A DNA stretch of 42,069 nt from Clostridia bacterium (GTDB taxonomy: Bacteria; Bacillota; Clostridia; Christensenellales; CAG-917). The stretch covers positions 1 through 42,069 of the forward strand of contig CAAFLX010000008.1 in NCBI GenBank assembly GCA_900763875.1, written 5' to 3'. A program made the position numbers and the translations under genes. Of this stretch, positions 15,261-25,070 are shown piece after piece. The notes beneath the pieces were generated by a model. The model saw only the letters and a program-made list of their open reading frames with translations. It was not told where the DNA came from and did not search any database. Every line of letters begins with the position of its first letter. The stretch's first letter is position 1.

Positions 15261-16802
15261 TTATGCCTCGTCGGGTGCGCACTCGGCTTCGGTTGAGTTT
15301 TGCGTTGAATCGGCATCGGGCGCGGTTTCAAAATATGCCTCGTCGTATGCCGATTGGCTTGTAGTTGCCAAATCGGTTGCGGATTCGAGGGTGTAAACGG
15401 ACGTATCTTTGTTGCAAATGTCGTATCTCCAAGCGGCTTGTTTCTTGGTGGCAAGCGCATAGATTATGCCGATTGCAAGACCTACGAGCGCAGGTATGAG
15501 CCAACCCATACCGTATTTGAAAAGAGGCACGTATTTGCTCATAAATGCGAGCGTTGCCTCGGCGTGTAGCTTGGCAACGACGCTTGCAGGCAGTGCGGCA
15601 ATCAAATCGAAGATTGCGGCAACGAGGGTGAACGACGTCGTTGAAACGTAGATGCAACGTCTGTGTTTGAACGTGTTGCCGAATAATCCGAGCAAAATGA
15701 GGGTTATTGCAAGCGGATACAAGAACATAAGCACGGGGACGGCATACGCGATTATGGACGTCAAACCGACGTTTGCAATCAAAAAGGATACGATTGAGAA
15801 GATGACCGCCCACGCGCGATACGGAAGGAATTTCGGGAAGATTTTGACAAAGGTTTCCGACGCGCTCGTGACCAATCCGATTGCGGTTTTAAGGCACGCC
15901 AAAGTCACGATTATCGCAAGGATAATAATGCCTGCGCTGCCGAAATAGTGGTTGCTGACCTTGACGAAAACTTCGCCGCCGTTTGCGCTGGTTTGCCCGA
16001 AAAGCGCGCCGCTCTGTGCGCCGATGACGGACACTCCGAGATAGATGAGAGCCATAAAAAGACAGCTGAAAGCTCCCGATTTTATGGTGTTTTTGGCAAT
16101 GGAAGACGTGCTTGTCACGCCTTGTTTGCGTATGACGTCGATAACGACGATGCCAAACGCCAAACTCGCAAGCGCGTCCATTGTGTTGTAGCCCTCCAAA
16201 AAGCCGGTGGCAAACGCTTTTGTCGAATAATCGCCTTGCGGCGGAGTAGAGGATATGCCGCCCATCGGTTTTACGAGCGCGGCAATGACGAGCACCGCAA
16301 GGAATATGAGAAACAGCGGAGTGAGAATCTTGCCCACCCACGTGACTATCTTTGCGGGAAACAGCGAAAACGCAAGCACGATTGCAAAGAATATCGCCGA
16401 GAATATCGCAAGCATGGCTTGTACGTTTGCGCCGCTGGGGAGCATATGTTCAACGGCAACGGTGAACGGGACGGTTGCGCAACGAGGTATTGCAAAACAT
16501 GGCCCTATCGTCAAATATAAAACGCAAGTGAAAAATACGCCGTAGCCCTTGCCCACTTTGCTTGAAAGCTCTATGAGTCCCTCGCTCTTGCTCACGCCGA
16601 TCGAGGCAACGCCCAACAGCGGTAGGCCTACGCCCGTAATCAAAAATCCAAGCAAAGCGATGAAAATTTTGCTGCCTGCCATACTGCCCATGTAAATGGG
16701 GAAAATCAAATTCCCCGCGCCGAAAAACAGACCGAACAGCATACTTGCTATCAACGTTGTTTGCTTGAAGTTGAGATTTTGACCTTTGCTCTTGTACAAC
16801 AT
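15261..16802 (-). CDS. brnQ: Branched-chain amino acid carrier (BrnQ, LIVCS family)
   Basis: Sodium-coupled leucine/isoleucine/valine importer in the cytoplasmic membrane, 513 aa. The first helix region FGLFFGAGNLIFPIYMG is typical of LIVCS carriers, and about 12 hydrophobic segments follow through residue 450. Typical members are about 440 aa. The excess is a C-terminal cytosolic tail of about 60 residues, rich in Asp, Glu, Ser and Thr (ends STEAECAPDEA). The start at 16802 has AAGGAG 8 nt upstream. It is monocistronic. Its leader contains an intrinsic terminator directly behind the promoter, which suggests regulation by attenuation (inference). Confidence 0.92.
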   Translation of the reverse strand: MLYKSKGQNLNFKQTTLIASMLFGLFFGAGNLIFPIYMGSMAGSKIFIALLGFLITGVGLPLLGVASIGVSKSEGLIELSSKVGKGYGVFFTCVLYLTIGPCFAIPRCATVPFTVAVEHMLPSGANVQAMLAIFSAIFFAIVLAFSLFPAKIVTWVGKILTPLFLIFLAVLVIAALVKPMGGISSTPPQGDYSTKAFATGFLEGYNTMDALASLAFGIVVIDVIRKQGVTSTSSIAKNTIKSGAFSCLFMALIYLGVSVIGAQSGALFGQTSANGGEVFVKVSNHYFGSAGIIILAIIVTLACLKTAIGLVTSASETFVKIFPKFLPYRAWAVIFSIVSFLIANVGLTSIIAYAVPVLMFLYPLAITLILLGLFGNTFKHRRCIYVSTTSFTLVAAIFDLIAALPASVVAKLHAEATLAFMSKYVPLFKYGMGWLIPALVGLAIGIIYALATKKQAAWRYDICNKDTSVYTLESATDLATTSQSAYDEAYFETAPDADSTQNSTEAECAPDEA

Positions 16803-16827
16803 ATTGTCGCTCCTTGAATTTTTTTAG

Positions 16828-16857
16828 AAAAAAAGATATTGGGCAAAACGCCCAATA
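16828..16857 (-). terminator. Promoter-proximal terminator in the brnQ leader
   Basis: In the minus-strand RNA an 8-bp stem (TATTGGGC with GCCCAATA, 16837-16844 and 16850-16857) is followed by seven U residues (16828-16834). It ends about 25 nt before the brnQ start and begins only about 5 nt after the expected transcription start. Confidence 0.65.
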
Positions 16858-16868
16858 GATTTTCTTCA

Positions 16869-16898
16869 AGTATATGGTGAAGACCTACAATCCGTCAA
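16869..16898 (-). promoter_or_regulatory. Promoter of brnQ
   Basis: Minus-strand TTGACG (16893-16898), an 18-bp spacer and TATACT (16869-16874). Confidence 0.65.
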
Positions 16899-17002
16899 TT
16901 ATTTTTTTTGCATTTTAATCGTTTTTTAATAAAAGTTCATATATCCATATGTATAACGACAATATTTGGCGGCGGTTTTGGCAACGTACAGAGGTGCATT
17001 GC

Positions 17003-17031
17003 TTGAAATAATCGAAGTATAATGGTATAAT
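17003..17031 (+). promoter_or_regulatory. Promoter of trmL
   Basis: TTGAAA (17003-17008), a 17-bp spacer and TATAAT (17026-17031). A second TATAAT at 17018-17023 overlaps the spacer. Confidence 0.6.
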
Positions 17032-17057
17032 TCAATCATCAAAATCGGAAGGGAAAT

Positions 17058-17612
17058 ATGGCGTTTAATATTGTTTTGGTAGAACCTGAAATACCGCAAA
17101 ATACCGGCAACATAGTGCGCACCTCGGCGGCAACGGGCTGCAAGGTGCATTTGATAAAACCGCTTGGCTTTGACATAAGCGACAAGGCTTTGAAGCGCGC
17201 CGGTCTTGACTATTGGCACTTGACCGACTTTGTCGTGTATGAAAATCTCGACGAATTTTTTGAAAAGAACGCAAAAGGCAGAGTGCATAGGCTTGAAGAC
17301 GGAAGTTGGCATATCGAGCAAAACGGAATGGATGAGAAATCTCCGCACTTTTATTTTTGTTCGACAAAGGCAAGCGTGCGCTATGACGAGGCAAAATTCA
17401 CTCAAAACGACTTCTTGTTTTTCGGTAGAGAATCCAAGGGCTTGCCAGAGGAACTTTTGCACGACAACTACGATATGACAATACGCATACCCATGGTCAA
17501 AGAGGCGCGCTCGCTCAATTTGTCAAATTCGGTGGCAATCGTGGTTTACGAGGGTATGCGCCAACTGGGTTTTGACAACTTGCTTTGCGAGGGGCATCTG
17601 ACAAAATTTTGA
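17058..17612 (+). CDS. trmL: tRNA (cytidine/uridine(34)-2'-O)-methyltransferase TrmL
   Basis: SPOUT-class methyltransferase that 2'-O-methylates the wobble nucleotide of certain leucine tRNAs using S-adenosylmethionine. The 184-aa sequence has the TrmL/YibK pattern: EPEIPQNTGNIVRT at the N-terminus, then LIKPLGFDISDKALKRAGLDYW, then the knot motifs FGRESKGLPEELL and IPM...ARSLNLSNSVAIVVYEGMRQ. It is slightly longer than E. coli TrmL (157 aa) because of a KNAKGRVHRLEDG-type insertion near the middle. GGAAGGG precedes the ATG by about 4 nt. The next gene has its own promoter starting 4 nt after the trmL stop. Confidence 0.95.
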   Translation: MAFNIVLVEPEIPQNTGNIVRTSAATGCKVHLIKPLGFDISDKALKRAGLDYWHLTDFVVYENLDEFFEKNAKGRVHRLEDGSWHIEQNGMDEKSPHFYFCSTKASVRYDEAKFTQNDFLFFGRESKGLPEELLHDNYDMTIRIPMVKEARSLNLSNSVAIVVYEGMRQLGFDNLLCEGHLTKF

Positions 17613-17615
17613 GTA

Positions 17616-17645
17616 TTGACGATTTTGGGTGAGTTGTAGTACAAT
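17616..17645 (+). promoter_or_regulatory. Promoter of the TM2-domain gene
   Basis: TTGACG (17616-17621), an 18-bp spacer and TACAAT (17640-17645). Confidence 0.65.
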
Positions 17646-17682
17646 ATATGTATTAAAAAAATCTTTTTGGGAGGATAGATTT

Positions 17683-18234
17683 ATGAAATTAAAATGTCAA
17701 AAATGCGGTAGCATCATCCAAGTTGACGAACAAGACAGATTTATCGATTGTCCGAACTGTGGCGCGCACGGCGCAAACCCTTTGTTCAAAGGTGAGCCGC
17801 TTTCTCAACAGCAAGTTCAACCATCGCCTGCAATCGCGCAGGTGCAACATGCCAATCTGCCCGTTGGCGGTATGAGCGAAGATCACAAGGGTGAAATTGT
17901 CAAAAGATTCGGTTTCTATCTGCCAAAGGGCGCAACCTTTGACATATTGAAGACGCTTGACGGTATGCCGGACAACAAGTATTCGCAATGTATGGCGGTT
18001 CAGCCAAAAAATCCCTTGTTGACGCTGCTGTTTTCAATCAACTTCGGCTTTTTGGGCATTGACAGGTTCTATATCGGCGACAAGGGGCTTGGTATTGCAA
18101 AGTTGCTGCTTGGCGTGTGGACATTCGGATTGTGGCCGCTCATCGACATTTTTGTGTCGTACAGAAAATGCAGAAAGAAAAATCTTGACGAATTGAACAA
18201 CGTTCTCGGTTGCACCAACAATGAAACCAAGTAA
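17683..18234 (+). CDS. Zinc-ribbon plus TM2-domain membrane protein
   Basis: 183-aa protein. An N-terminal zinc ribbon (MKLKCQKCGS...CPNCGAHG) is followed by a Gln/Pro-rich linker, a helical stretch of about 50 residues and a C-terminal TM2 domain. That domain has two helices with the characteristic GFLGIDRFYIGDKGLGIAKL pattern and WPLIDIFVS. TM2 proteins are small membrane proteins of largely unknown function. GGGAGG lies 8 nt before the ATG. The gene is bounded by its own promoter and a strong terminator. It shares the zinc-ribbon/membrane combination with the gene at 13845-14381, but the order of domains is reversed. Confidence 0.85.
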   Translation: MKLKCQKCGSIIQVDEQDRFIDCPNCGAHGANPLFKGEPLSQQQVQPSPAIAQVQHANLPVGGMSEDHKGEIVKRFGFYLPKGATFDILKTLDGMPDNKYSQCMAVQPKNPLLTLLFSINFGFLGIDRFYIGDKGLGIAKLLLGVWTFGLWPLIDIFVSYRKCRKKNLDELNNVLGCTNNETK

Positions 18235-18311
18235 TTAATTGCAATTTTAACTGTGCAACGAAGTTTTTGAAAAAAACACAAATAGTGCTTTGAAAAATGC
18301 TTAAAACCACG

Positions 18312-18336
18312 AAAACGGCGAAAAATCGCCGTTTTT
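18312..18336 (+). terminator. Terminator of the TM2-domain gene
   Basis: Stem AAAACGGCGA (18312-18321), loop AAAA, TCGCCGTTTT (18326-18335) with a continuing T. The rest of 18337-18519 holds nothing recognisable. Confidence 0.8.
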
Positions 18337-18519
18337 GTATTATTTTACGATTGCAAAAGACACGATATGTGTACAAATGCGGATAAAATAAGGTTTTTCA
18401 AAACACGGAAAGTGTTTGAGAAAGAGGCTTTGTGCGATTTTCCGCGCGGAGATCGGATATTGCGATTTGTTAAGGTTTGATTAAATGGGCGAAGTACGGA
18501 TAGAAAATCGTCAAACTCC

Positions 18520-18548
18520 TTGAAATTTTTGCGCGCGTGTGTTATACT
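18520..18548 (+). promoter_or_regulatory. Promoter of pgk
   Basis: TTGAAA (18520-18525), a 17-bp spacer with T5 then GCGCGCGTGTG, and TATACT (18543-18548). The leader is about 90 nt. Confidence 0.65.
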
Positions 18549-18644
18549 ATTTATCGCTAAAAATATATTGATAAATCGCTTGCGCGCTCGTTCAATAGCT
18601 TTTGGCACAACGAAGAAAATCAATTTTCTAAAAGGAGAATATCT

Positions 18645-19964
18645 ATGGCAAAAATGACAATCCGCGACGTAGACGTCAAGGGCAAAAAGTGTTTGGTGCG
18701 TTGCGACTTCAACGTTCCTATGGTTGACGGCGTTATCACCGACGAAAACCGCATCAACGGCGCACTTCCCACTATCCAATATCTCGTTGACCACGGCGCA
18801 AAAGTTATCCTTTGCTCCCACATGGGCAAACCGCACAATATCTTCACCGAAGGTTTCGGGCTCAACAAAAAGGAAAAGAAAGCAGTTGAAGCTCTTCCCG
18901 AATCAGAGCAAGCGGCTGCCAAGGCTGAATATATCGCAAAGGCTCTCAAAAACGACCAAAAGAAGTTCACTTTGAAACCCGTTGCGGACAAACTCGCAGA
19001 GCATTTCCCCGGCAAAGTCACCTTTGCAACCGACCTCGTGGGCGATGACGCTCACAACAAAGTCGCAGCTCTCAAAGACGGCGAAATCGTGCTTTTGGAA
19101 AACACTCGTTTCTATGCCGGTGAAGAAAAGAACAGCGAAGACCTTTGCAGACAACTTGCAGACTTCTGCGACGTGTACGTCAACGACGCTTTTGGCACTG
19201 CTCACCGCGCTCACGCAACAACGGCTGGCATCGTGCAATACGGTTTCGCGCCCGTTGCCGTAAGCGGTTTCCTCATTGAAAAGGAGCTTAAATTCCTCGG
19301 CAACGCCGTTGAAAACCCCGTCAGACCTTTCGTGGCTATCCTCGGCGGCGCAAAGGTTGCCGACAAACTCAACGTCATCGACAATCTCCTCAACAAGTGC
19401 GACACTCTCATTATCGGCGGTGGCATGGCTTACACATTCATCAAGGCTCAAGGCGGCAGTGTAGGTCTCTCCCTCGTTGACGATGAGAAAATCGACTACT
19501 GCAACCAAATGCTCGCCAAGGCAAAATCCCTCGGCAAAACCATCTATTTGCCCGTGGATACCGCAACTTGCGCTGGTTTCCCCGACCCCATCGACGCTCA
19601 CGTTGACATCGAATACTGCGACAGCTTCAATATTCCTGCCGACAGAGAAGGGCTTGACATCGGCCCGAAGACGCAAGAGTTGTTTGCATCTGCCGTCAAG
19701 AGCGCAAAAACCGTCGTTTGGAACGGCCCTATGGGCGTTTTTGAAAATCCGCAACTCGCACAAGGCACAAACGCCGTTGCAAAAGCTATGGCTGAAACCG
19801 ACGCAACCACCATCATCGGTGGCGGTGACTCCGCAGCCGCAGTCGCACAACTCGGCTATGCCGACAAGATGACCCACATCTCAACAGGTGGCGGCGCATC
19901 CTTGGAGTTCCTTGAGGGTAAGGTTCTTCCCGGCATTGCTTGCCTTAACGATTGTGCAAATTGA
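18645..19964 (+). CDS. pgk: Phosphoglycerate kinase
   Basis: Cytosolic glycolytic enzyme converting 1,3-bisphosphoglycerate and ADP to 3-phosphoglycerate and ATP. Seen: RCDFNVPM near residue 20, the substrate-binding CSHMGKPHN, NDAFGTAHRAHA, ILGGAKVADKL, the nucleotide-binding WNGPMGVFE and the C-terminal GGGDSAAAV and STGGGASLEFLEGK. At 439 aa it is about 40 residues longer than usual. The extra sequence lies after SHMGKPHN (about residues 66-105, charged and alanine/lysine-rich). AGGAG is 7 nt before the ATG. It is the first gene of a pgk-tpiA-gpmI cluster, but a dispersed repeat separates it from tpiA. Confidence 0.97.
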   Translation: MAKMTIRDVDVKGKKCLVRCDFNVPMVDGVITDENRINGALPTIQYLVDHGAKVILCSHMGKPHNIFTEGFGLNKKEKKAVEALPESEQAAAKAEYIAKALKNDQKKFTLKPVADKLAEHFPGKVTFATDLVGDDAHNKVAALKDGEIVLLENTRFYAGEEKNSEDLCRQLADFCDVYVNDAFGTAHRAHATTAGIVQYGFAPVAVSGFLIEKELKFLGNAVENPVRPFVAILGGAKVADKLNVIDNLLNKCDTLIIGGGMAYTFIKAQGGSVGLSLVDDEKIDYCNQMLAKAKSLGKTIYLPVDTATCAGFPDPIDAHVDIEYCDSFNIPADREGLDIGPKTQELFASAVKSAKTVVWNGPMGVFENPQLAQGTNAVAKAMAETDATTIIGGGDSAAAVAQLGYADKMTHISTGGGASLEFLEGKVLPGIACLNDCAN

Positions 19965-20005
19965 CGCCTATTATAAACATTATGCACAACTTCGAAGACG
20001 AAACA

Positions 20006-20230
20006 CGAGCCGCAACGGCGGCGAGAAAATGGAGCGCCGAGCTTGACGAATAGTACGAGAATGCGTGGCATTCTGTTGCGTAGCCGCCACGCAGGCGAAG
20101 TGGCATAATGAGGAAAATGTCCCTATCTATGCGAGTGCCGAGTGTTGCCCCACGCGGAGCGGACGCCGTGGGTTCCCTTTCAAGGGGGAACGGCGGTAGG
20201 GGAAACACGTGAGGAAGGGGGAAATTGCAT
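20006..20230 (-). repeat. Dispersed modular repeat, copy B (inverted)
   Basis: Minus-oriented copy lying between pgk and tpiA. Read on the minus strand it shares the module TTTCCCCCTTCCTCACGTG, CCACGGCGTCCGCTCCGCGTG with copy D (24790), and the CACTCGCATAGATAGGG and CGTCAAGCTCGGCGCTC segments with all copies. It takes up about half of the 458-bp pgk-tpiA gap. The rest holds a possible TATAAT (20267-20272) and a lone mini-hairpin. Confidence 0.8.
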
Positions 20231-20363
20231 TGAAAAAAATGTGCCTATTCATAATGTGAGAGGATATATAATTTGAGGTGCAACGCTAACTCTTGTAAGA
20301 AAAATATTTTGTAAAACTCGGATAGGACGGATAGATAAACGAAAGTATGTGCGTGAAATAGCA

Positions 20364-20380
20364 TTACGCCGTAGGCGTAA
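20364..20380. repeat. Solitary mini-hairpin with GTA loop in the tpiA leader
   Basis: TTACGCC-GTA-GGCGTAA, the same arm-plus-triplet-loop form as the array hairpins at 8629-8732, located 43 nt upstream of tpiA. No U-run follows, so it is not a terminator. Confidence 0.55.
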
Positions 20381-20422
20381 AAACAATAAAAATCAAAAAA
20401 ATTTAACTCTTTAGAGGTCATT

Positions 20423-21172
20423 ATGAGAAAACCCATCATCGCAGGAAACTGGAAAATGAACAACACAATCGCCGATACAAAGGCGCTTATCACCGACCTT
20501 GCTCCTCTCGTTAAGGACGCAAATTGCGACGTCGTCATCTGCACGCCGTACACCGACCTTGCAACCGCTGTCGAGATGACAAAAAACACCAACATCAAGG
20601 TTGGCGCAGAAAACGTGCACTGGGCAGAAAAAGGCGCATTTACCGGTGAAATCTCCGCAAAAATGCTCGTCGAACTCGGCGTTGAGTATGTCATCATCGG
20701 TCACTCCGAGCGTCGTCAATACTTTGGCGAAACCGACCAAACCGTCAACGCTCGCGCAAAAGCGGCTCTCGCGGCAGGTCTTAAACCCATCATCTGCGTG
20801 GGCGAAACGCTCGATGAGAGAGAGGGCGGCAAGGTTGAAGAAGTGCTCGTTCGTCAAACAAAGGGTGCATTCGACGGCATCGACAAGGACGATCTCGACA
20901 ACGTTGTCATCGCATACGAACCCGTTTGGGCAATCGGCACGGGCAAAACCGCAACTGCCGAGGTTGCAAACGATACAATCGCAATCATCCGCAGAACTAT
21001 GGCGGAACTCTATTGCCCCAAGTGCGCACAAGAGCGCGTTCGCATCCAATACGGCGGCAGCATGAACCCCAAGAACGTCAAAGAGCTTATGTCAATGCCC
21101 GAAATCGACGGCGGACTTATCGGCGGCGCATCTTTGAAGGCTGTTGACTTCTCGCAAGTTGTCAACTACTAA
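20423..21172 (+). CDS. tpiA: Triosephosphate isomerase
   Basis: Interconverts dihydroxyacetone phosphate and glyceraldehyde 3-phosphate in glycolysis; cytosolic (beta/alpha)8 barrel dimer. 249 aa, normal length. Active-site residues are visible: N9 and K11 in GNWKMN, H94 in IIGHSERR, E166 in AYEPVWAIGTGK, plus the phosphate-gripping loop and GGSMNPKN. AGAGG lies 5-6 nt before the ATG. Together with pgk upstream and gpmI downstream it forms a glycolytic cluster. No gap or eno gene is in the window. Confidence 0.98.
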   Translation: MRKPIIAGNWKMNNTIADTKALITDLAPLVKDANCDVVICTPYTDLATAVEMTKNTNIKVGAENVHWAEKGAFTGEISAKMLVELGVEYVIIGHSERRQYFGETDQTVNARAKAALAAGLKPIICVGETLDEREGGKVEEVLVRQTKGAFDGIDKDDLDNVVIAYEPVWAIGTGKTATAEVANDTIAIIRRTMAELYCPKCAQERVRIQYGGSMNPKNVKELMSMPEIDGGLIGGASLKAVDFSQVVNY

Positions 21173-21193
21173 TCGTATCGCAATATTCGCTCG

Positions 21194-21244
21194 GATTGCC
21201 GATTGACGATGCAAAATCGCCTAAATCGGCAATCTAAGCGTGTA
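21194..21244 (+). other. Stem-loop between tpiA and gpmI
   Basis: Arms GATTGCCGATT (21194-21204) and AATCGGCAATC (21234-21244) are perfectly complementary around a 29-nt loop. No U-run follows, so it is more likely an RNA-processing or stability element than a terminator (inference). Confidence 0.5.
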
Positions 21245-21276
21245 AATTTTCAGCATACAACAAAAAGGACAAAACT

Positions 21277-22842
<1,566 letters not shown>

Positions 22843-22868
22843 ACGCTCAAAATCGTGAATAACTGCGC

Positions 22869-22941
22869 AAGAGCCGCTTTGCTCATCCGTCTTGTACGCT
22901 TATGTACATTAGGTTGATTCGCAAAGCGGCTCTTTCTTGTT
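22869..22941 (+). terminator. Terminator of gpmI with GTAC...GTACATTAGG inner motif
   Basis: Arms AAGAGCCGCTTTGC (22869-22882) and GCAAAGCGGCTCTT (22921-22934) are perfectly paired around a 38-nt loop that contains TTGTAC, GTACATTAGGTTGA. A T-rich tail follows. The inner motif matches the hairpin at 7676-7738. Confidence 0.8.
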
Positions 22942-23052
22942 TTTTTATTTTTTATAATTTTTTTTGATTCGACTTTTATAAGGGGGGATTATAAATTAGA
23001 TGCATTCTGTGAAGGGGGGGGGAAGATTCTTGCTTTTCAAGCGTTTCTCGTC

Positions 23053-23350
23053 GTGTACCCTGAAATAGATGTGCCCCCTCTTTCCGGACACGCCGGTATT
23101 TCTCCCACCACTCAAATAAGGACAATTCTCTGCAAAAATATCCGTCGTTCGCGGGGGAGACAGTCGGCACTCGCATAGATAGGGGCATTTCTCTCATTAT
23201 GCCACCGTCCTTTGTGCGCCGGCTACGCAACAGAATGGCGCAGTCGGACGGTACAAGCCGTCAAGCTCGGCGCTCAAATTCTCGCCGCCGTTGCGGCTCG
23301 CGCTTTGAATAGACACATTGCGTGTATAAGAACGCTACGAATGAGTGTTC
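23053..23350 (+). repeat. Dispersed modular repeat, copy C
   Basis: Same 5' and 3' modules as copy A at 7801-8093, same orientation. It ends GAATGAGTG and runs into the TATCCGCTTGCGTGC module that reaches the 3' end of the antiporter gene. Confidence 0.85.
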
Positions 23351-23353
23351 ATT

Positions 23354-23375
23354 TATCCGCTTGCGTGCATATCAC
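23354..23375. repeat. TATCCGCTTGCGTGC module plus one ATATCAC linker
   Basis: The 15-base TATCCGCTTGCGTGC is followed by ATATCAC, the exact linker of the mini-hairpin arrays. The final bases overlap the stop codon of the minus-strand antiporter gene. Confidence 0.65.
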
Positions 23376-24710
23376 TCACATTGTTGTTGCGTTGTTATCC
23401 GCTGTTGCGCTATCCTCTGTTGCGCCGTCCGAGGTGGCGGTGTTGTTGCCGTCGGTGAGGAGGGGAGGATTGAGCGGTGAGTCGTCCGTTTTGTCCTTTT
23501 TGTAGGTGAGTTTCAAAAACAATGGCGTGAGCAAGGATGAAAGAATGATGAGGATGAGTACAAAGGGCATAATAGATGCGTCCACAAGTCCGCTGTCCAC
23601 GCCTTTTTGAGTGCAGACAAGCACGACTTCGGCTCTTGCCATCATGCCGATGCCAACGCGCAAACTGTCCATAAACGAGTATTTGCACATGAGCGAGCCA
23701 AGACCGCAACCAAGCACTTTGCCCAAGAGACCTGCGGCGATAAAGGCGAATCCGAACCCTACGATTGCGGGGGAGATTGCGCCGAAATCAGCATTTATGC
23801 CTATGCTTGCAAAGAACACCGGCGCGAAAATCATATAGTTGCTGACCTCGACTTTTCTGTCGATATAGTTGGACTCCGAAAGGGTTGAGAGCATAATGCC
23901 TGCAACGTACGCGCCCGTGATGTCGGCAACTCCGAACCATTCCTCTGCGGCATACGCAAAGAAGAACGCCATTGCAAAGCCTATGATAGGTACGCGCCTG
24001 TGGTGCTCGGGGTGGCGTTTGAGATAGCGTTGCATAATGAGGTGCGCAACGAATCCCACGCCTATCGAGGCGGCAAAGAATCCGATCATTTTGCCTATTG
24101 CGATGCCGATGCCCGCAAGCCCGTTTCCCTTGTCCAAAGAGATGAACAGCGAGAGCAAAATGACGCCGATTATGTCGTCCAAAATTGCCGCGGCAACGAT
24201 TGATGTGCCCACTTTGGTGTTGAGTTTGCCAAGTTCTTTGAGGGCGGCGACTGTGATGCTGACGCTTGTTGCAGACAAAATCGCACCGTAAAAGAGGTTG
24301 GTTATCGCCTGATGTTGGGACATATCCTTGAATCCGCCGTTGAACGCGGCTGCCACGATAAAGCCGAGTCCCAAGGGGAAGAGTACGCCCAAAATGGTGA
24401 TCAAGACAGAGGGAAGTCCGCTTGACTTGAATTGTTTGAGGTCGGTTTCGAGACCTGCCGAGAACATAATGAGTATGACGCCGATTTTGGCAAGGAAGGA
24501 CAATCCCTCCATTGTTTCTTGTGTAAAGACGTTTTGCCCCGGAATGTACTTGATAAAGCCGAGAAGTATGCCTGCAATGAGCATACCCACCACTTGCGGA
24601 AGTCCGAGCTTTTTGCCAAGCAACGAAAAGAGCTTGGTGCAAAGAAGAATGAGCGCAAGCGGCAGAAGAATTTCAAAATATGCGATAGCCGATATAGTTT
24701 GAGTGAACAT
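23376..24710 (-). CDS. CPA2 family cation:proton antiporter
   Basis: Predicted monovalent cation/proton antiporter (Kef/NapA-like) in the cytoplasmic membrane, 444 aa with about 12-13 helices. Seen: LGLPQVVGMLIAGILLG near the N-terminus, FLAKIGVILIMFSAGLETDL, and the ion-binding double aspartate in IVAAAILDDIIGVILLSL. No RCK (TrkA-N) domain is attached. The tail after the last helix is Asp/Ser/Thr/Asn-rich. AGAGGA lies about 5 nt before the ATG. Direct copies of the same dispersed repeat flank the gene, and its stop codon lies at the edge of a repeat module, so its 3' end may have been changed by repeat insertion. Confidence 0.88.
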   Translation of the reverse strand: MFTQTISAIAYFEILLPLALILLCTKLFSLLGKKLGLPQVVGMLIAGILLGFIKYIPGQNVFTQETMEGLSFLAKIGVILIMFSAGLETDLKQFKSSGLPSVLITILGVLFPLGLGFIVAAAFNGGFKDMSQHQAITNLFYGAILSATSVSITVAALKELGKLNTKVGTSIVAAAILDDIIGVILLSLFISLDKGNGLAGIGIAIGKMIGFFAASIGVGFVAHLIMQRYLKRHPEHHRRVPIIGFAMAFFFAYAAEEWFGVADITGAYVAGIMLSTLSESNYIDRKVEVSNYMIFAPVFFASIGINADFGAISPAIVGFGFAFIAAGLLGKVLGCGLGSLMCKYSFMDSLRVGIGMMARAEVVLVCTQKGVDSGLVDASIMPFVLILIILSSLLTPLFLKLTYKKDKTDDSPLNPPLLTDGNNTATSDGATEDSATADNNATTM

Positions 24711-24789
24711 ATTTTCCTCTATATACTAGAAAATTTTTATTGGTGTTTCATTATGGTGGTTGTTGCTCTGCAATCGTTTGGGAAAGAGC

Positions 24790-25070
24790 ACCCTAAATTG
24801 CAATTTCCCCCTTCCTCACGTGTTTCCCCTACCGCCGTTCCCCCTTAAAAGGGAACCCACGGCGTCCGCTCCGCGTGGGGACACACTCAGCACTCGCATA
24901 GATAAGTATCGTCCCCTTGTTATACCACTGCGCTTTGTGCGCCGGCTTCGCAACAGAATGGCGCAGTCGCTTGTACTGTTCGTCAAGCTCGGCGTTCGCT
25001 TTTCTCGCCGCCTTGCGGCTCGCACTCTGAATAGACACATACCGTGTATAAGAACGCTCCAAATGAGTGA
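24790..25070 (+). repeat. Dispersed modular repeat, copy D
   Basis: Shares its 5' module (TTTCCCCCTTCCTCACGTG and the GGCGTCCGCTCCGCG palindromic segment) with copy B and its 3' module with copies A and C. Same orientation as copy C on the other side of the antiporter. Confidence 0.85.

Noticed and set aside
18903..19877. 324-codon minus-strand open frame opposite pgk
   Set aside because: Antisense to a highly conserved glycolytic gene with no start signals.
21194..21244. Terminator between tpiA and gpmI
   Set aside because: The stem is perfect but has a 29-nt loop and no U-run, so it is listed as a stem-loop of unknown role.
22976..23230. Arg-rich small proteins encoded in the dispersed repeats (also 24816-25109, 8005-8286)
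   Set aside because: Similar frames arise from every repeat copy but with different starts and frames, and none has a ribosome binding site.
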